Shown here: piece by piece, positions 37,281 to 46,327 of the stretch | Layout: the number at the start of each line of letters is the position of its first letter | Position numbering within the stretch: position 1 is the stretch's first letter | Assembly (NCBI GenBank): GCA_024743315.1 | Contig: JANSWU010000005.1 | Coordinates: 186,001 to 250,000, forward strand | Length of the DNA stretch: 64,000 bases | From: Hyphomonadaceae bacterium | GTDB lineage: Bacteria > Pseudomonadota > Alphaproteobacteria > Caulobacterales > Hyphomonadaceae | Direction: 5' to 3' | Made by a program: the position numbers and the translations under genes | Notes under the pieces: model-generated | Databases searched by the model: none | Told to the model about the DNA's origin: nothing | Seen by the model: only the letters and a program-made list of their open reading frames with translations

Positions 37281-38180
37281 TCAAACGAAACTATGCTTGG
37301 GCAGCTCCGCCGCCAACAGGTCATAGACGATCCGAATGCGTTTGCTGGTATGAAGCTCTCGATGCGTGACCAGCCAGACTGGGATGGGGATTTTCAATTG
37401 TTCGGGAAACAGAGCCCGAACCCTGTCCGAGTAGGATTCAATGTCTCTCCCAAGAATGCTCACCCCCAGACCCTGGGCCACCAATTCATAGAGGACATGC
37501 CCGCTGGGCGAATTGAAGCGGAACTGTTCTGGTTTGAGGTTCAAGCCAAACTCCTTCATTGCCGCGATCATTTCTGGGGTCCGATCGAGGCCGATAAATA
37601 CCGCGCGTTCGAGATCCCTGATGCTTTCGAGCGGCCCGAAGCGCTCGAGATAATCTTCTGACGCGTAGAGATGCGCACTGGTTTCGAAGAGAAGTTTGGC
37701 GATCAGGTCGGGTTGCTCAGGCCGCGCATGTCGGATCGAAATATCCGCCTCGCGACGGGTCAGGTCCTGGACTTCATTTGAGGGCAGGATATCGATGCGA
37801 AGGTTGGGCGCGACGGCTTGGATCTTCTTGATGATTGGCGGCAATTGCCGGGTCGCGACATTGCCGGTCGCAGTGATCACGACCTTGCCTTCAATCGCTT
37901 GTGACTGGCCTGACGCGGACAAGGAGATCCGAGTCGCCGCGTCGGCCATGACACGGACATGGTCGAGCAGGCCGCGACCGGCATCGGTCAGCGACATGGC
38001 CCGCCCGGCGCGCTCGAACAGGGTGACGCCGAGCTCTTCCTCAAGCGCTGCGACTTGCCGGCTGAGCGTCGGTTGGGTCTGGCCGAGCGCTCGTGCCGCA
38101 GCCGAGAGCGAGCCTTCCTCGGCCGTGGCGAGAAAGGCGCGAACCTGGTTCCAATCGAATGAAATGGCCTGCCAGTTCAT
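37281..38180 (-). CDS. LysR family transcriptional regulator
   Basis: A 299-aa DNA-binding regulator. The winged HTH is at about 10-65 (WNQVRAFLATAEEGSLSAAARA, then TQPTLSRQVAALEEELGVTLFER). The C-terminal effector domain resembles periplasmic binding proteins (IEGKVVITATGNVATRQLP, DLTRREADISIRHARPEQPD). The upstream frame to 38252 has no similarity, so the ATG at 38180 is chosen. It is divergent from a methyltransferase gene with a 127-base gap, the usual arrangement for a LysR regulator and its target, so control of that gene is likely. The inducer is unknown. Confidence 0.92.
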   Translation of the reverse strand: MNWQAISFDWNQVRAFLATAEEGSLSAAARALGQTQPTLSRQVAALEEELGVTLFERAGRAMSLTDAGRGLLDHVRVMADAATRISLSASGQSQAIEGKVVITATGNVATRQLPPIIKKIQAVAPNLRIDILPSNEVQDLTRREADISIRHARPEQPDLIAKLLFETSAHLYASEDYLERFGPLESIRDLERAVFIGLDRTPEMIAAMKEFGLNLKPEQFRFNSPSGHVLYELVAQGLGVSILGRDIESYSDRVRALFPEQLKIPIPVWLVTHRELHTSKRIRIVYDLLAAELPKHSFV

Positions 38181-38307
38181 GGTTTTTCGTATAGGTCCCT
38201 TTGAATATTCCGCAATTTCTATCCGATCTTCGAATAGATAGAAACAGGGCATGCAATTTGATCATACATGTATTCCCCGCCGCGCGGGACTGAACGAGGA
38301 GGCGAAG

Positions 38308-38943
38308 ATGCCTGATAAAGCCAAATTCTGGGACAAGATTGCGGAAAAATACTCCAAGCAACCGATTGCCCAACAAAAGGCCTATGAAATCAAACTGGAC
38401 CTGACGCGTGAGTATTTCACGCCTGAATCCAACGTCCTGGAATTTGGCTGTGGCACCGGATCGACGGCCATCCTGCATGCGCCTTATGTCAAACATATCG
38501 ACGCGATTGATGTGTCCCCCGAAATGATCCGTATTGCCAGAGACAAGCTGACGCCGGAGGGCGTTACCAATGTCAAGTTTGACGTCGCCGATATGGATGG
38601 CTTCCAAACCCAACCAAGCAGCTATGATGTAGCCCTGGGTTTGAACATCCTGCACCTGCTCGACAATCGCATGGCGGCGATGGGTCGGGTCTATGAGGCG
38701 CTCAAACCTGGCGGGTATTTTGTCTCCAGTACGATGTGCCTGCGCGAGAAAATCCTGTTTCGCCTGATGGAGCCAGCGTTCCCGATCATGCACGCGATTG
38801 GCCAGTGGCCGCGCGTGCGCCGCTTCACCGCGAGCCGGCTGCAGCAGGATATTGAGGAAATTGGCTTCAAGACCGTGCACTATTGGCAGCCCGGCAATGG
38901 GCCGGTCTTGTTCATGGTCGGTCAGAAACCAGAAATCGCTTGA
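38308..38943 (+). CDS. class I SAM-dependent methyltransferase
   Basis: A 211-aa methyltransferase of the UbiE/Methyltransf_11 type. Motif I is VLEFGCGTGSTA (about 41-52), motif II AIDVSPEMIRIA, and the later LGLNILHLLDNR and LKPGGYFVSST fit motifs III and IV. The C-terminal half includes FPIMHAIGQWPRVRRF, as in small lipid- or phenol-directed enzymes, but the substrate is unknown. The ATG at 38308 has an excellent ribosome site (GAGGAGG), so the upstream 19 codons are not used. Divergent from a LysR gene that probably regulates it. Confidence 0.9.
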   Translation: MPDKAKFWDKIAEKYSKQPIAQQKAYEIKLDLTREYFTPESNVLEFGCGTGSTAILHAPYVKHIDAIDVSPEMIRIARDKLTPEGVTNVKFDVADMDGFQTQPSSYDVALGLNILHLLDNRMAAMGRVYEALKPGGYFVSSTMCLREKILFRLMEPAFPIMHAIGQWPRVRRFTASRLQQDIEEIGFKTVHYWQPGNGPVLFMVGQKPEIA

Positions 38944-38994
38944 TATGTAGCGACTGCTACAATACGGTCTGAGCCAGACAAGGGAGGTGAGCGA

Positions 38995-39339
38995 ATGACC
39001 CTGCTCAGACTGTATGCGTTCGTGTTTCTAATCGTGCTCGTGATCTATACGGGCATTGTCATGTCGAATTATGGGGCCGGCTTGGTGCCGATCTTTTTCG
39101 GTGACATTGCCGCGATGACCTGGCCGGGACAGTTCAATCTGGACTTTCTCGGCTTTTTAATTCTGTCCGCACTGTGGATTGGTTGGCGACATGAATACAG
39201 CCTCACAGGATGGTTGCTGACGCCGCTGGCGCTGTTTGGCGGGATGTTATTCCTGACCCTCTATATCCTGGTCCAGAGCTTCCGCTTGAATGGCGACCTC
39301 AAGGCGCTCTTGATCGGGGAGGGCCGCGCCGCCAGCTAG
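38995..39339 (+). CDS. small integral membrane protein
   Basis: A 114-aa protein with three membrane helices (about 5-25, 50-66, 72-98) and a short charged C-terminus (LNGDLKALLIGEGRAAS). The loop ADMTWPGQFNLDF-like segment (AAMTWPGQFNLDF) has no known motif. GGGAGGTGA precedes the ATG. It follows the methyltransferase gene by 51 bases and converges on the helicase gene with a four-base stop overlap. Family not recognised. Confidence 0.7.
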   Translation: MTLLRLYAFVFLIVLVIYTGIVMSNYGAGLVPIFFGDIAAMTWPGQFNLDFLGFLILSALWIGWRHEYSLTGWLLTPLALFGGMLFLTLYILVQSFRLNGDLKALLIGEGRAAS

Positions 39340-40694
39340 ATCAGGGCATCATCTTCCTTGGCAAACCTGGCCAGAAGATAGGCCTCATTATCCTCAATCG
39401 GATCTAGCTTCCCGAAGGCAAAAGCATTGCGGTCCATCACCATATCGCGGGGTCTGAGGGCTCGAGAGATTTCAAGACCGTCGAGACTGCGGGCCCTCGA
39501 GAAGGCGACATAGGCCTGACCATGCGCAAACATGCCGCGATCAAGGTCGATATAGACTTTATCCAGGGTCAGGCCCTGCGCCTTGTGAATGGTGACGGCA
39601 TAAGCCAGACGGATCGGGACCTGTTTGAACGTGCCCACCACTTCGCGGGAAACCTTCTTGGTTTCCGGGTCGAGCGAGTATTTATATTTCTCCCAGGCGG
39701 CCGGCTCGATCTCATATTTGTGGCCGTCGAGCTCGACCCAGACATTCCGGCCGGACCATCCGGCGACGGTCGCTAGAGATCCGTTGACCCAGCGCCCTTC
39801 CGGATCGTTCTTGATCAGCATGACCCTGGCGCCTTCCTTGATCTCAAGGTCAGCTTCGGTCGGATACGCCTTTTCCTCAAACGTGCCCTGGACCTTGGCT
39901 TCGAAGACTTTTTCTGGTCCCGGCAATTCCTCCAGCCGGGCCTGATTAATCCGAAACGCATTGGCATTATTGGGCGTCAGGACGACATGTGTCTCACTTG
40001 CCTCGACGGCGTCGCGATCAGAGACCAGGTCGCGCAGCGTGCTCTCATCACCAGGAGACAATCGGCCCTGGCGCATCGCCCCAAGCAAAGCGAGAAAGCG
40101 TGGGTCTTCCTGGCGAAAGACGTGCTTGAGCGCCAACAAAGCAAACTCGGCTTCCTTGAAAGCGGGTGCGTTGAAGAAATAGTGTCCGCCATAGCGCTCT
40201 TTCAGAATCGGATCCTCATCTCCGCGTACGACCGGCGGTAGTTGGTGCAAGTCGCCTGACAAGATCATCCGCACACCGCCAAAGGGGCGTTTCGAGCCGC
40301 GATTAAGCTTCAGGCTGCGATCAATCGCGTCGAGCATATCAGCGCGAACCATGGAAATCTCATCAATGATGATCGTCTCGGCGGCTTTCATCAGTCGCGC
40401 CGTGCGCAGGCGCTTCACGTCCTGCGGTTCGATCAGGCGTGGCGGAAATTTGAAAAAGGAGTGCAGAGTCTGGCCGCCAGCATTCATTGCGGCGACCCCG
40501 GTCGGGGCGAGGACAATGGCACTGTCGCCGGCATGCGCCATGAATTTTCGCAGCAGCGTCGTTTTACCGGTCCCTGCTCGCCCGGTCAGGAACAGATTGC
40601 CTTGCGCACCAGCGCCGCTGGCCACCCATTCGGCAGGCTGTGCATAGATTGTGTCCGGCGTTGTCTCGCCAGTCGGGACGGGCAAATCAGTCAT
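39336..40694 (-). CDS. PIF1-like superfamily 1B DNA helicase
   Basis: A 452-aa ATPase of the PIF1/RecD-like type. Walker A is GRAGTGKTT (about 38-46), followed by the APTGVAAMNAGGQTLHSFF motif Ia with the PIF1 pattern (about 63-81), Walker B IIIDEISM (about 108-115), motif III LSGDLHQLPPV (about 145), and the C-terminal motif VI YVAFSRARSLDGLEI. A segment TIHKAQGLTLDKVYIDL fits motif V. Bacterial PIF1-like helicases unwind 5'-3' and some resolve G-quadruplexes; the local role is unknown. The start is the ATG at 40694. Confidence 0.9.
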   Translation of the reverse strand: MTDLPVPTGETTPDTIYAQPAEWVASGAGAQGNLFLTGRAGTGKTTLLRKFMAHAGDSAIVLAPTGVAAMNAGGQTLHSFFKFPPRLIEPQDVKRLRTARLMKAAETIIIDEISMVRADMLDAIDRSLKLNRGSKRPFGGVRMILSGDLHQLPPVVRGDEDPILKERYGGHYFFNAPAFKEAEFALLALKHVFRQEDPRFLALLGAMRQGRLSPGDESTLRDLVSDRDAVEASETHVVLTPNNANAFRINQARLEELPGPEKVFEAKVQGTFEEKAYPTEADLEIKEGARVMLIKNDPEGRWVNGSLATVAGWSGRNVWVELDGHKYEIEPAAWEKYKYSLDPETKKVSREVVGTFKQVPIRLAYAVTIHKAQGLTLDKVYIDLDRGMFAHGQAYVAFSRARSLDGLEISRALRPRDMVMDRNAFAFGKLDPIEDNEAYLLARFAKEDDALI

Positions 40695-40724
40695 TGGCGC
40701 TGAGCCATAACGAGCTTTGCCGGG

Positions 40725-41537
40725 CTAGGGAATGTTTTCGCACTGGACGGTCGCGGTGGCGCGGCAAAGGTCTTCGGCCTGCTCATACGCAACCTTGGTT
40801 TGCGAGGCGAGAATCCCGCCGCGATCAAAGCATTGCAGATTGGATTGAGACTTAGCGGCGCGTTCGAGCTGTTCGATGTCCGCGTCACAAGACTCGCCTG
40901 GTTGGCTCTCGACACTGGCAGTGATCGGAAACGCGCGCAGCTGTCTTTGCAAGGCGGGAACAGCAAAGGATTCTGGCAGGCCCTGATGTTCGATCATGAA
41001 ATTGCGCAAAAGCAGCGTTGGGTCACCAATCTCCCGATCCGCTGGAGGAATGTAGCAGGCGCCGAGCGTGCTGAAGACAAATATTTCTTCAAGCTCTGCC
41101 AGGGCCAGGCTGAACCCACGTTCTGCCGCCAGGCGGCGTTGATGAAAATCATCTGAGATCGTGCCAGCACCGGCGGCGAGATCTTGCTTCAACCAATGCT
41201 GCCAATGCGCGCTGGCGCTGGCTTCCGTGAAGTCCGGGTGCACGGACTGCCATCGCTCCGGCGCTTCAATGGCGCGGCCGGCGAGATAAGACCAGGCGGT
41301 CATGCATTGCATCGGAGACGGTTGGTTCTCCAACGGGACCGTTACGGCATCCGCGCCATTCTCGCCATTCTGGTCATAGGTCGCGATTGGCAAGGTCACA
41401 TCTTGCAAGCTCTCCTCATAAATCGAGGCGGCATCTTCAAATGTGACAAAGGATGACGCACGCCCATCCTGGGCGGACGCTATAGGCCATAAGACTGTGC
41501 ACGCGAGCGCCAAAGGACGCAGTTGGGCTCTGAGCAT
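40725..41537 (-). CDS. hypothetical secreted protein
   Basis: A 270-aa protein with a probable signal peptide (about 1-23, ending PIASAQ). The mature part is rich in acidic residues and has about six cysteines (including MQCMTAW, LGACYIP, ESCDAD, LQCFD, EDLCRATATVQCEN), which suggests disulfide-bonded periplasmic folding. No domain is recognised. It lies 30 bases upstream of the helicase gene on the same strand, so the two may be cotranscribed. The ATG at 41537 has the weak ribosome site AAAGG. Confidence 0.6.
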   Translation of the reverse strand: MLRAQLRPLALACTVLWPIASAQDGRASSFVTFEDAASIYEESLQDVTLPIATYDQNGENGADAVTVPLENQPSPMQCMTAWSYLAGRAIEAPERWQSVHPDFTEASASAHWQHWLKQDLAAGAGTISDDFHQRRLAAERGFSLALAELEEIFVFSTLGACYIPPADREIGDPTLLLRNFMIEHQGLPESFAVPALQRQLRAFPITASVESQPGESCDADIEQLERAAKSQSNLQCFDRGGILASQTKVAYEQAEDLCRATATVQCENIP

Positions 41538-41635
41538 GGGGACCTTTATTGTGAAACTCTACACTCCCAACTAAGTCGTAAGCAGGATCGAAACATGGCT
41601 CAAGGGTCAAGCCTGATTAACGGAGATTAACTCTT

Positions 41636-42307
41636 TTGCAGACTGAAATTTATGCTGAGGTTGATGCCTATCTTGAGCAAAATTTGCTCAAACCAGACCC
41701 TGTCTTGGAAAAAATCGCTCGGGACAGTGCGGCGGCAGGCCTCGTGCCGCATGCGGTAACGGCGCTACAGGCGCAGTTTCTGGCCCTCCTGATCCAGATG
41801 AACCGGGTCGAATCGGTGTTGGAGATTGGTTGCCTTGGCGGCTATTCGGCGGTCGCCATGGCGCGGGCTTTGCCGGAACATGGTCGCCTGATCACGACCG
41901 AAATTGATACCCGCACCGCTGAGATCGCCCAAAAGAACATTGACGAGTCCGGGTTCGGATCTCGGATTGGTTTGCGCGTGGGGCCGGCGATGACAGTGCT
42001 CGATCAGGCGATTGCCGAAGGACAGATTTTTGATTTCATCTTCATCGATGCCGACAAGGTCAATCACAAGAATTATCTCGAACGTGCGCTTGATCTATCG
42101 CGCCCCGGGACCGTCATCGTTGCCGATAATATTGTCCGCGGCGGCGCCGTGATCGATGCTGAAAGCCTGGAGAATAGCGTGCGCGGTGTGCGCGACATGT
42201 TCGCCTACGCACAGAGCCTAAAACAGGTCGAGATGACAGCGCTGCAGACGGTTGGCGAGAAAGGCTATGATGGCATGGCAATTTTTCGCATGACCGGAAA
42301 CGCTTAA
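41636..42307 (+). CDS. O-methyltransferase (COMT-like, class I SAM)
   Basis: A 223-aa catechol-type O-methyltransferase of the Methyltransf_3 family. Motif I VLEIGCLGGYSAVAMA is at about 61-76, the acidic loop GRLITTEIDTRTAEIA follows, and the metal-binding aspartates are in FDFIFIDADKVNHKNY and VIVADNIVRGG. Bacterial relatives methylate catechols and other small phenols; substrate here is unknown. The start is TTG at 41636 with GGAG about 10 bases upstream; no ATG lies in a suitable place. It converges on the VWA-like gene with a four-base stop overlap. Confidence 0.9.
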   Translation: MQTEIYAEVDAYLEQNLLKPDPVLEKIARDSAAAGLVPHAVTALQAQFLALLIQMNRVESVLEIGCLGGYSAVAMARALPEHGRLITTEIDTRTAEIAQKNIDESGFGSRIGLRVGPAMTVLDQAIAEGQIFDFIFIDADKVNHKNYLERALDLSRPGTVIVADNIVRGGAVIDAESLENSVRGVRDMFAYAQSLKQVEMTALQTVGEKGYDGMAIFRMTGNA

Positions 42308-43116
42308 AGGTCGCGCCAGGTGACGGTCACGCCAAGCTCGCGGAAGACCTGGTCCCAATAATCCTTCAAGGCGCCGCGTTGCATGTCGACATACCGTTGG
42401 CGCGGGATCAGGCGGATCTCCAGAGCGACGCCATCGAGACTATTGCCAAACCGGCGCATGGTGGCGTCGGCAACCGCCAAGGCTGCTGGCATGTTTTCGG
42501 GCATCGCGCCACCGCCACCATAGGCGGTGAAGACATCCGAGTTTTGCAACATATCAGAAATGATCACGATCCGGCGCCGCGGCGCACGGTCTGAAAACGC
42601 TTCGGTTTGGCCGAGCCGTGCCAGGGCTTCGAGAACCGGGCTGTTCGGGGCCTCTTTCGGGATCACCAGGTCTTCGAGGATGCGCTCCATGGGCTGGTCG
42701 AATTTTTCATTGAAGCGCTGCTCAATTTGCGCCGGATTGCGAAACAAGGCGTTGACCTGATCGCCGCGGCCCGGATTGCACAGGGAGAACTCCCCGCGCG
42801 GATCAAATTGGCCATATTGATCGAGTTCAAACAAGGTCAGGCGTTCGCCAATCTCGAGCCGGTCGCGGGTGCGCCGGATGATGGCAGCGATCAGCGTCGC
42901 TTGTTCTTCGCTATACTCATCGGTCTTGTCGATGATCACGGCGGTGTGCGGTGGCAGCTCATCCGAAATCTCGCACAGGGTCAGCTCGTCATACGGTTCC
43001 GGCTGCAGCGCGTAGAAAGAGAAACCGATAATCACCACGGCCAGGCCGGCGAGGACAAAGTTCAGGATCGCCTGGCGCGACTGGCGTTTTGCGCGTTTGC
43101 TGCGTCTTCGAGCCAT
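42304..43116 (-). CDS. membrane-anchored VWA-like protein of a two-gene module
   Basis: A 270-aa protein: basic N-terminus (MARRRSKRAKRQSRQ), one membrane helix (about 17-38, ILNFVLAGLAVVIIGFSFY), then an exported domain. The domain has the alternating strands and acidic loops of a von Willebrand A-type fold: HTAVIIDKTDEYSEEQ (possible metal loop Asp-x-Thr), RLTLFELDQYGQ, RRRIVIISDMLQNSDVF and VALEIRLIPRQR. The fold is inferred from pattern; the classical DxSxS motif is absent. Its ATG shares one base with the stop of the upstream membrane gene (TAATG), so the two are translated together. I know no named family for the pair. Confidence 0.65.
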   Translation of the reverse strand: MARRRSKRAKRQSRQAILNFVLAGLAVVIIGFSFYALQPEPYDELTLCEISDELPPHTAVIIDKTDEYSEEQATLIAAIIRRTRDRLEIGERLTLFELDQYGQFDPRGEFSLCNPGRGDQVNALFRNPAQIEQRFNEKFDQPMERILEDLVIPKEAPNSPVLEALARLGQTEAFSDRAPRRRIVIISDMLQNSDVFTAYGGGGAMPENMPAALAVADATMRRFGNSLDGVALEIRLIPRQRYVDMQRGALKDYWDQVFRELGVTVTWRDL

Positions 43117-44327
43117 TAGGCTCCCCCAGTTTTGTCCACTTTCAGGAGATCGATAATTTCTTTCTCCAACCCGAATTCATCCGACAAGATCTGATCGCTG
43201 GTGCGCAGCAAATCGACATAAGGCTGCATCATCTCGGTCATCGTGTTCATCACGATCATTTTCTCTTTTGGCGTCAAGGCCGAGCCTTTAATGGTCTCAA
43301 CCAGTTCGAAAATGTCCTCATAGCTTTGCTCGAAATCGTCAAGCGCGTCTTCGAGATCAACCCGCGCGCTTTCGAGTTGGCGAGCGGCATCACTGAAGCC
43401 CGGGAAAGGCGAGTCCAGGCGGCGACCTTCGAAGGCCGCAATCGCGGCAATGGCCAAACCGAGCGCCAAGAGGACCATGGCATCCAGCGAGTGCAGCGCA
43501 AACGGGCGGCACATCGCATTGGTCGCCGCGCTGCCAATCGTGTTGCCAAGGTCCGAGGTCAGGATCGCTTCGCAAACGTCGGGGCTGACCATGAAATGCG
43601 GGAAGAATTGCGTACCAATGCCTTCCGGCAGCTCGAGCCCCAGCGCCTGGATGTCGAGAATGTTGCGATAATGCGCGGCCGATAGGTTGACCAGCAGGAC
43701 CAGGATCGAGCCGATGACGATCGCCACCAGCCCATTTAGAATGTACAAATTGCGTCGCCCGAAAAGGGTCTCGCGATCCCATGGCATCGAAATGTGCCGC
43801 AGGCCCCAATAGCCAATAATAAAGAAGCTGACGGCGACATTGGCGAGGGACACCGCGGCAGCCTGGAACACGCCGCCGGCAAGGCCGAACTCGCTTTGCT
43901 TGGCGAAGAAATAAGCATTGGCGGCACTCTCAAACAGGATCATCAAGGCGATGATCGACATTTGCAAAAGCGGCACTTTCGGGTGGCTCGAGACATAGTG
44001 CACGCCGCGCCCGGTCGATTCTCCGAGCTTCAGCTTCCGATTGCGTTCAGGCGCCTCTTCAGAGGCGATCTCGCCAATGCGTTCATCATTGGCTGGCTCA
44101 GCCACCTTTTTCTTGGCATCGCGACGCTTGCGATAGGCGTCATATTTTTCATTCTTGACGCGATAGTCACCGCCCAGCTGCCGGAACCGGTAAAAACTCA
44201 GGGTCGCCCGGGTCGTGTAATCGGCTTGCAGCACCACTTCATTGAAGGGATCGCTGGGGCGTCGCGTGAGGGCCTTGATGTCCTCTTCGTTCAGCGCACC
44301 CGTTGGGCTCGTCTCCATATCACTCAT
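43116..44327 (-). CDS. membrane protein of a two-gene module, coupled to VWA-like gene
   Basis: A 403-aa protein. A hydrophilic N-terminal 115 residues includes a Lys/Glu-rich stretch (KYDAYRKRRDAKKKVAEPAND). Four membrane helices follow: about 119-142 (LLQMSIIALMILFESAANAYF), 152-175, 191-216 and 280-303. Between the third and fourth lies a periplasmic loop of about 60 residues with two cysteines (SPDVCEAIL, TNAMCRPFA). A cytoplasmic helical C-terminus (about 310-403, ARVDLEDALDDFEQSYEDIF) looks like coiled coil. Translationally coupled to the VWA-like gene downstream. Not recognised; membrane scaffold for the VWA-like partner is inference. Confidence 0.7.
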   Translation of the reverse strand: MSDMETSPTGALNEEDIKALTRRPSDPFNEVVLQADYTTRATLSFYRFRQLGGDYRVKNEKYDAYRKRRDAKKKVAEPANDERIGEIASEEAPERNRKLKLGESTGRGVHYVSSHPKVPLLQMSIIALMILFESAANAYFFAKQSEFGLAGGVFQAAAVSLANVAVSFFIIGYWGLRHISMPWDRETLFGRRNLYILNGLVAIVIGSILVLLVNLSAAHYRNILDIQALGLELPEGIGTQFFPHFMVSPDVCEAILTSDLGNTIGSAATNAMCRPFALHSLDAMVLLALGLAIAAIAAFEGRRLDSPFPGFSDAARQLESARVDLEDALDDFEQSYEDIFELVETIKGSALTPKEKMIVMNTMTEMMQPYVDLLRTSDQILSDEFGLEKEIIDLLKVDKTGGA

Positions 44328-44361
44328 CAGCCACTCTCCCAGTTGGGACCCTAGTACAGTG

Positions 44362-44376
44362 TTAACCTTTTAGTAA
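44362..44376. promoter_or_regulatory. CtrA-like site TTAA-N7-GTAA
   Basis: TTAACCTTTTAGTAA matches the CtrA box TTAA-N7-TTAA with one mismatch. It lies between the divergent membrane-module gene and the ThiF-type gene, 35 bases before the former. Match by eye only; chance occurrence is quite possible. Confidence 0.25.
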
Positions 44377-44479
44377 GGATTTGTGGCAGGGCTTGGATGA
44401 AATAAGTCACGGATATGACGAAATTTTTTCAGATGGCATTGGCGCTCGCCACATTTCGAGAGACAGATTACAAGGTGAT

Positions 44480-45220
44480 ATGGCTCAGACCCCAGACCAT
44501 CTTGAACGGCACAAACGCCACATTTTACTGAAAGAAATCGGCGGACCCGGTGTGCAAAAACTGGCCGCGGCGCGCGTCTCGATCATCGGCGCAGGCGCGC
44601 TCGGCGGACCATGTGCACTTTACCTGTCTGCCGCTGGAGTGGGACAGATTGAGATTTGGGATGATGACGCGGTCGATCGCTCAAACCTACAGCGACAAGT
44701 GCAATTCTCCGATGCCGATATTGGCGCCGCGAAAGCGGATTTGCTGGCGGTGCGCTGCAAGGCGCTTAATCCAGAGATTGCTGTGCAGGTACGGCGCGCG
44801 CGTTTCACGCCCGATCAGACCGTGTCCGGCGATATCCTGATCGATGCCACTGACAATTATGAGACGAGATTTGACCTCAACCGACTTGCGCATGGGAGCG
44901 GGCGTTACCTGGTCTCCGGCGCCGCCAGTCGCTGGACCGGTCAGGTCAGTGTCTATGCGTCGGGGAAACAAGCAGGTGCGCCATGCTATCAATGCTTTGT
45001 CCCGGAAACGCCGCCTGATGCGGAGGCCTGCGATGAGGTCGGAGTTGTCGGCGCGCTCACCGGCATGGTTGGCACCCGCATGGCCCTGGAAACGATAAAG
45101 CTAATCAGTGATGCAGGTGCGCCACTGATCGGGCGACTTCTGATTATTGATGGGTTGAGCGGCGAGAGTCGGATTCTCAAACTTCGTCCGAACCCGGACT
45201 GTTCGGTTTGTGGGGGCTGA
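44480..45220 (+). CDS. ThiF/MoeB-type E1-like adenylyltransferase
   Basis: Activates the C-terminal glycine of a small sulfur carrier protein (ThiS or MoaD type) with ATP. From the ATG at 44480 it is 246 aa, the length of MoeB without a rhodanese domain. The nucleotide motif IIGAGALGG (about 35-43) is followed by IEIWDDDAVDRSNLQRQ, with Arg and Asp residues of the adenylation site, then DATDNYETRF. Zinc is bound by CYQC and the C-terminal CSVC. Upstream in-frame codons to 44381 are not similar, and AAGGTG supports the chosen start. Thiamine or molybdopterin use cannot be told from sequence. Confidence 0.9.
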   Translation: MAQTPDHLERHKRHILLKEIGGPGVQKLAAARVSIIGAGALGGPCALYLSAAGVGQIEIWDDDAVDRSNLQRQVQFSDADIGAAKADLLAVRCKALNPEIAVQVRRARFTPDQTVSGDILIDATDNYETRFDLNRLAHGSGRYLVSGAASRWTGQVSVYASGKQAGAPCYQCFVPETPPDAEACDEVGVVGALTGMVGTRMALETIKLISDAGAPLIGRLLIIDGLSGESRILKLRPNPDCSVCGG

Positions 45221-45288
45221 ATCTTTCCTTTGACACCGTTAATTTTTGACGGTTTTACGACAGGGGGCTTTCGTGGAGTGCCTTGAAG

Positions 45289-46323
45289 ATGCGCAGAACG
45301 CTTGCTGTCGGACTCACCATTGTCGCTGTCCTCGCCGCCGGTTGGTTGGCCATGCGACGCGCCGATATTCCTTATGATACGCTCGAAACGGTTTATTCCG
45401 TTCCCGATACGCAATTCATGACTCTGGATGATGGGCTGAAAGTCCATTTCACCGACACGGGCCCTCAAGATCGCGCGGCGATCGTACTGGTCCATGGCTT
45501 TTCGGCATCCTTGCACACCTGGGAGGCCTGGAAGACAGATCTGGAGCTGGACTATCGGGTCATCACCCTGGATCTGCCGGGCCACGGATTGACCCGCGCT
45601 GAAGATCCCGAGCTTGCTCGAATTGATCGCTTCGCAGACGTGGTGCACGAGGTTACACAAGATCTCGGCGTTGAACGCTTCACGCTGGCCGGGAATTCCA
45701 TGGGCGGAAATACGGCCTGGTCTTATGCGCTTGCCTATCCGGAGACCTTGGATGGCTTGATCCTGGTCGCGGCCTCAGGATGGCCAGAGGAAGAGGGCGA
45801 AGGCGAGGATTCACCCTTTATTTTCACGCTCTTGTCCAATCCAATTGCCCGTGCGGTGATGAAGGATCTCGACATGACTTCCTTTGTGCGGTCGGGCCTG
45901 GAAGGCTCTTACACCGATCCGTCTTTCGTCACCGATGAGTTGGTCGAGCGTTATGTCGCTTTGTCCCGCGCCCCGGGGCACCGCGAGACATTGTTGTCCA
46001 TCATGGCCAGCGACCGGGTTGAGGCAACGCCCGAGGCCCTCTCCGCCATTGACGTGCCGACCCTGGTCATGTGGGGTCGTGACGACAATCTGGTGCCGGT
46101 CTCCGGAGCTCAGAAATTCGCCAACGCGATCGAAGGCGCGCAGCTCATCGTCTATGACAATATCGGTCATCTGCCGCAGGAAGAACATGCCGCGCAGTCG
46201 ATCCAGGATGTCCGCGATTTCATGATCGAAGTCGAATGGAGCACAGTCGACGAAGAAGTGATTGTGCCCGCGGGCGATCCTCGGATGACCGAAAACCGCC
46301 CGGAAGCGCAAGGCAGCAATTAG
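45289..46323 (+). CDS. alpha/beta hydrolase, signal-anchored
   Basis: A 344-aa hydrolase with an N-terminal hydrophobic anchor (about 4-21). The oxyanion loop HGFSASLHTW is at about 69-78, the nucleophile Ser137 lies in AGNSMGG, a charged acid candidate is in WGRDDNLVP (about 264-272), and the catalytic histidine in NIGHLPQEEHA. The triad is complete, so it should be active as an esterase, lipase or epoxide/haloalkane-type hydrolase in the periplasm. The ATG at 45289 follows GGAG; a TTG six bases earlier is possible. Convergent with the metallo-beta-lactamase-fold gene with a 4-base gap. Confidence 0.9.
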   Translation: MRRTLAVGLTIVAVLAAGWLAMRRADIPYDTLETVYSVPDTQFMTLDDGLKVHFTDTGPQDRAAIVLVHGFSASLHTWEAWKTDLELDYRVITLDLPGHGLTRAEDPELARIDRFADVVHEVTQDLGVERFTLAGNSMGGNTAWSYALAYPETLDGLILVAASGWPEEEGEGEDSPFIFTLLSNPIARAVMKDLDMTSFVRSGLEGSYTDPSFVTDELVERYVALSRAPGHRETLLSIMASDRVEATPEALSAIDVPTLVMWGRDDNLVPVSGAQKFANAIEGAQLIVYDNIGHLPQEEHAAQSIQDVRDFMIEVEWSTVDEEVIVPAGDPRMTENRPEAQGSN

Positions 46324-46327
46324 CCGA

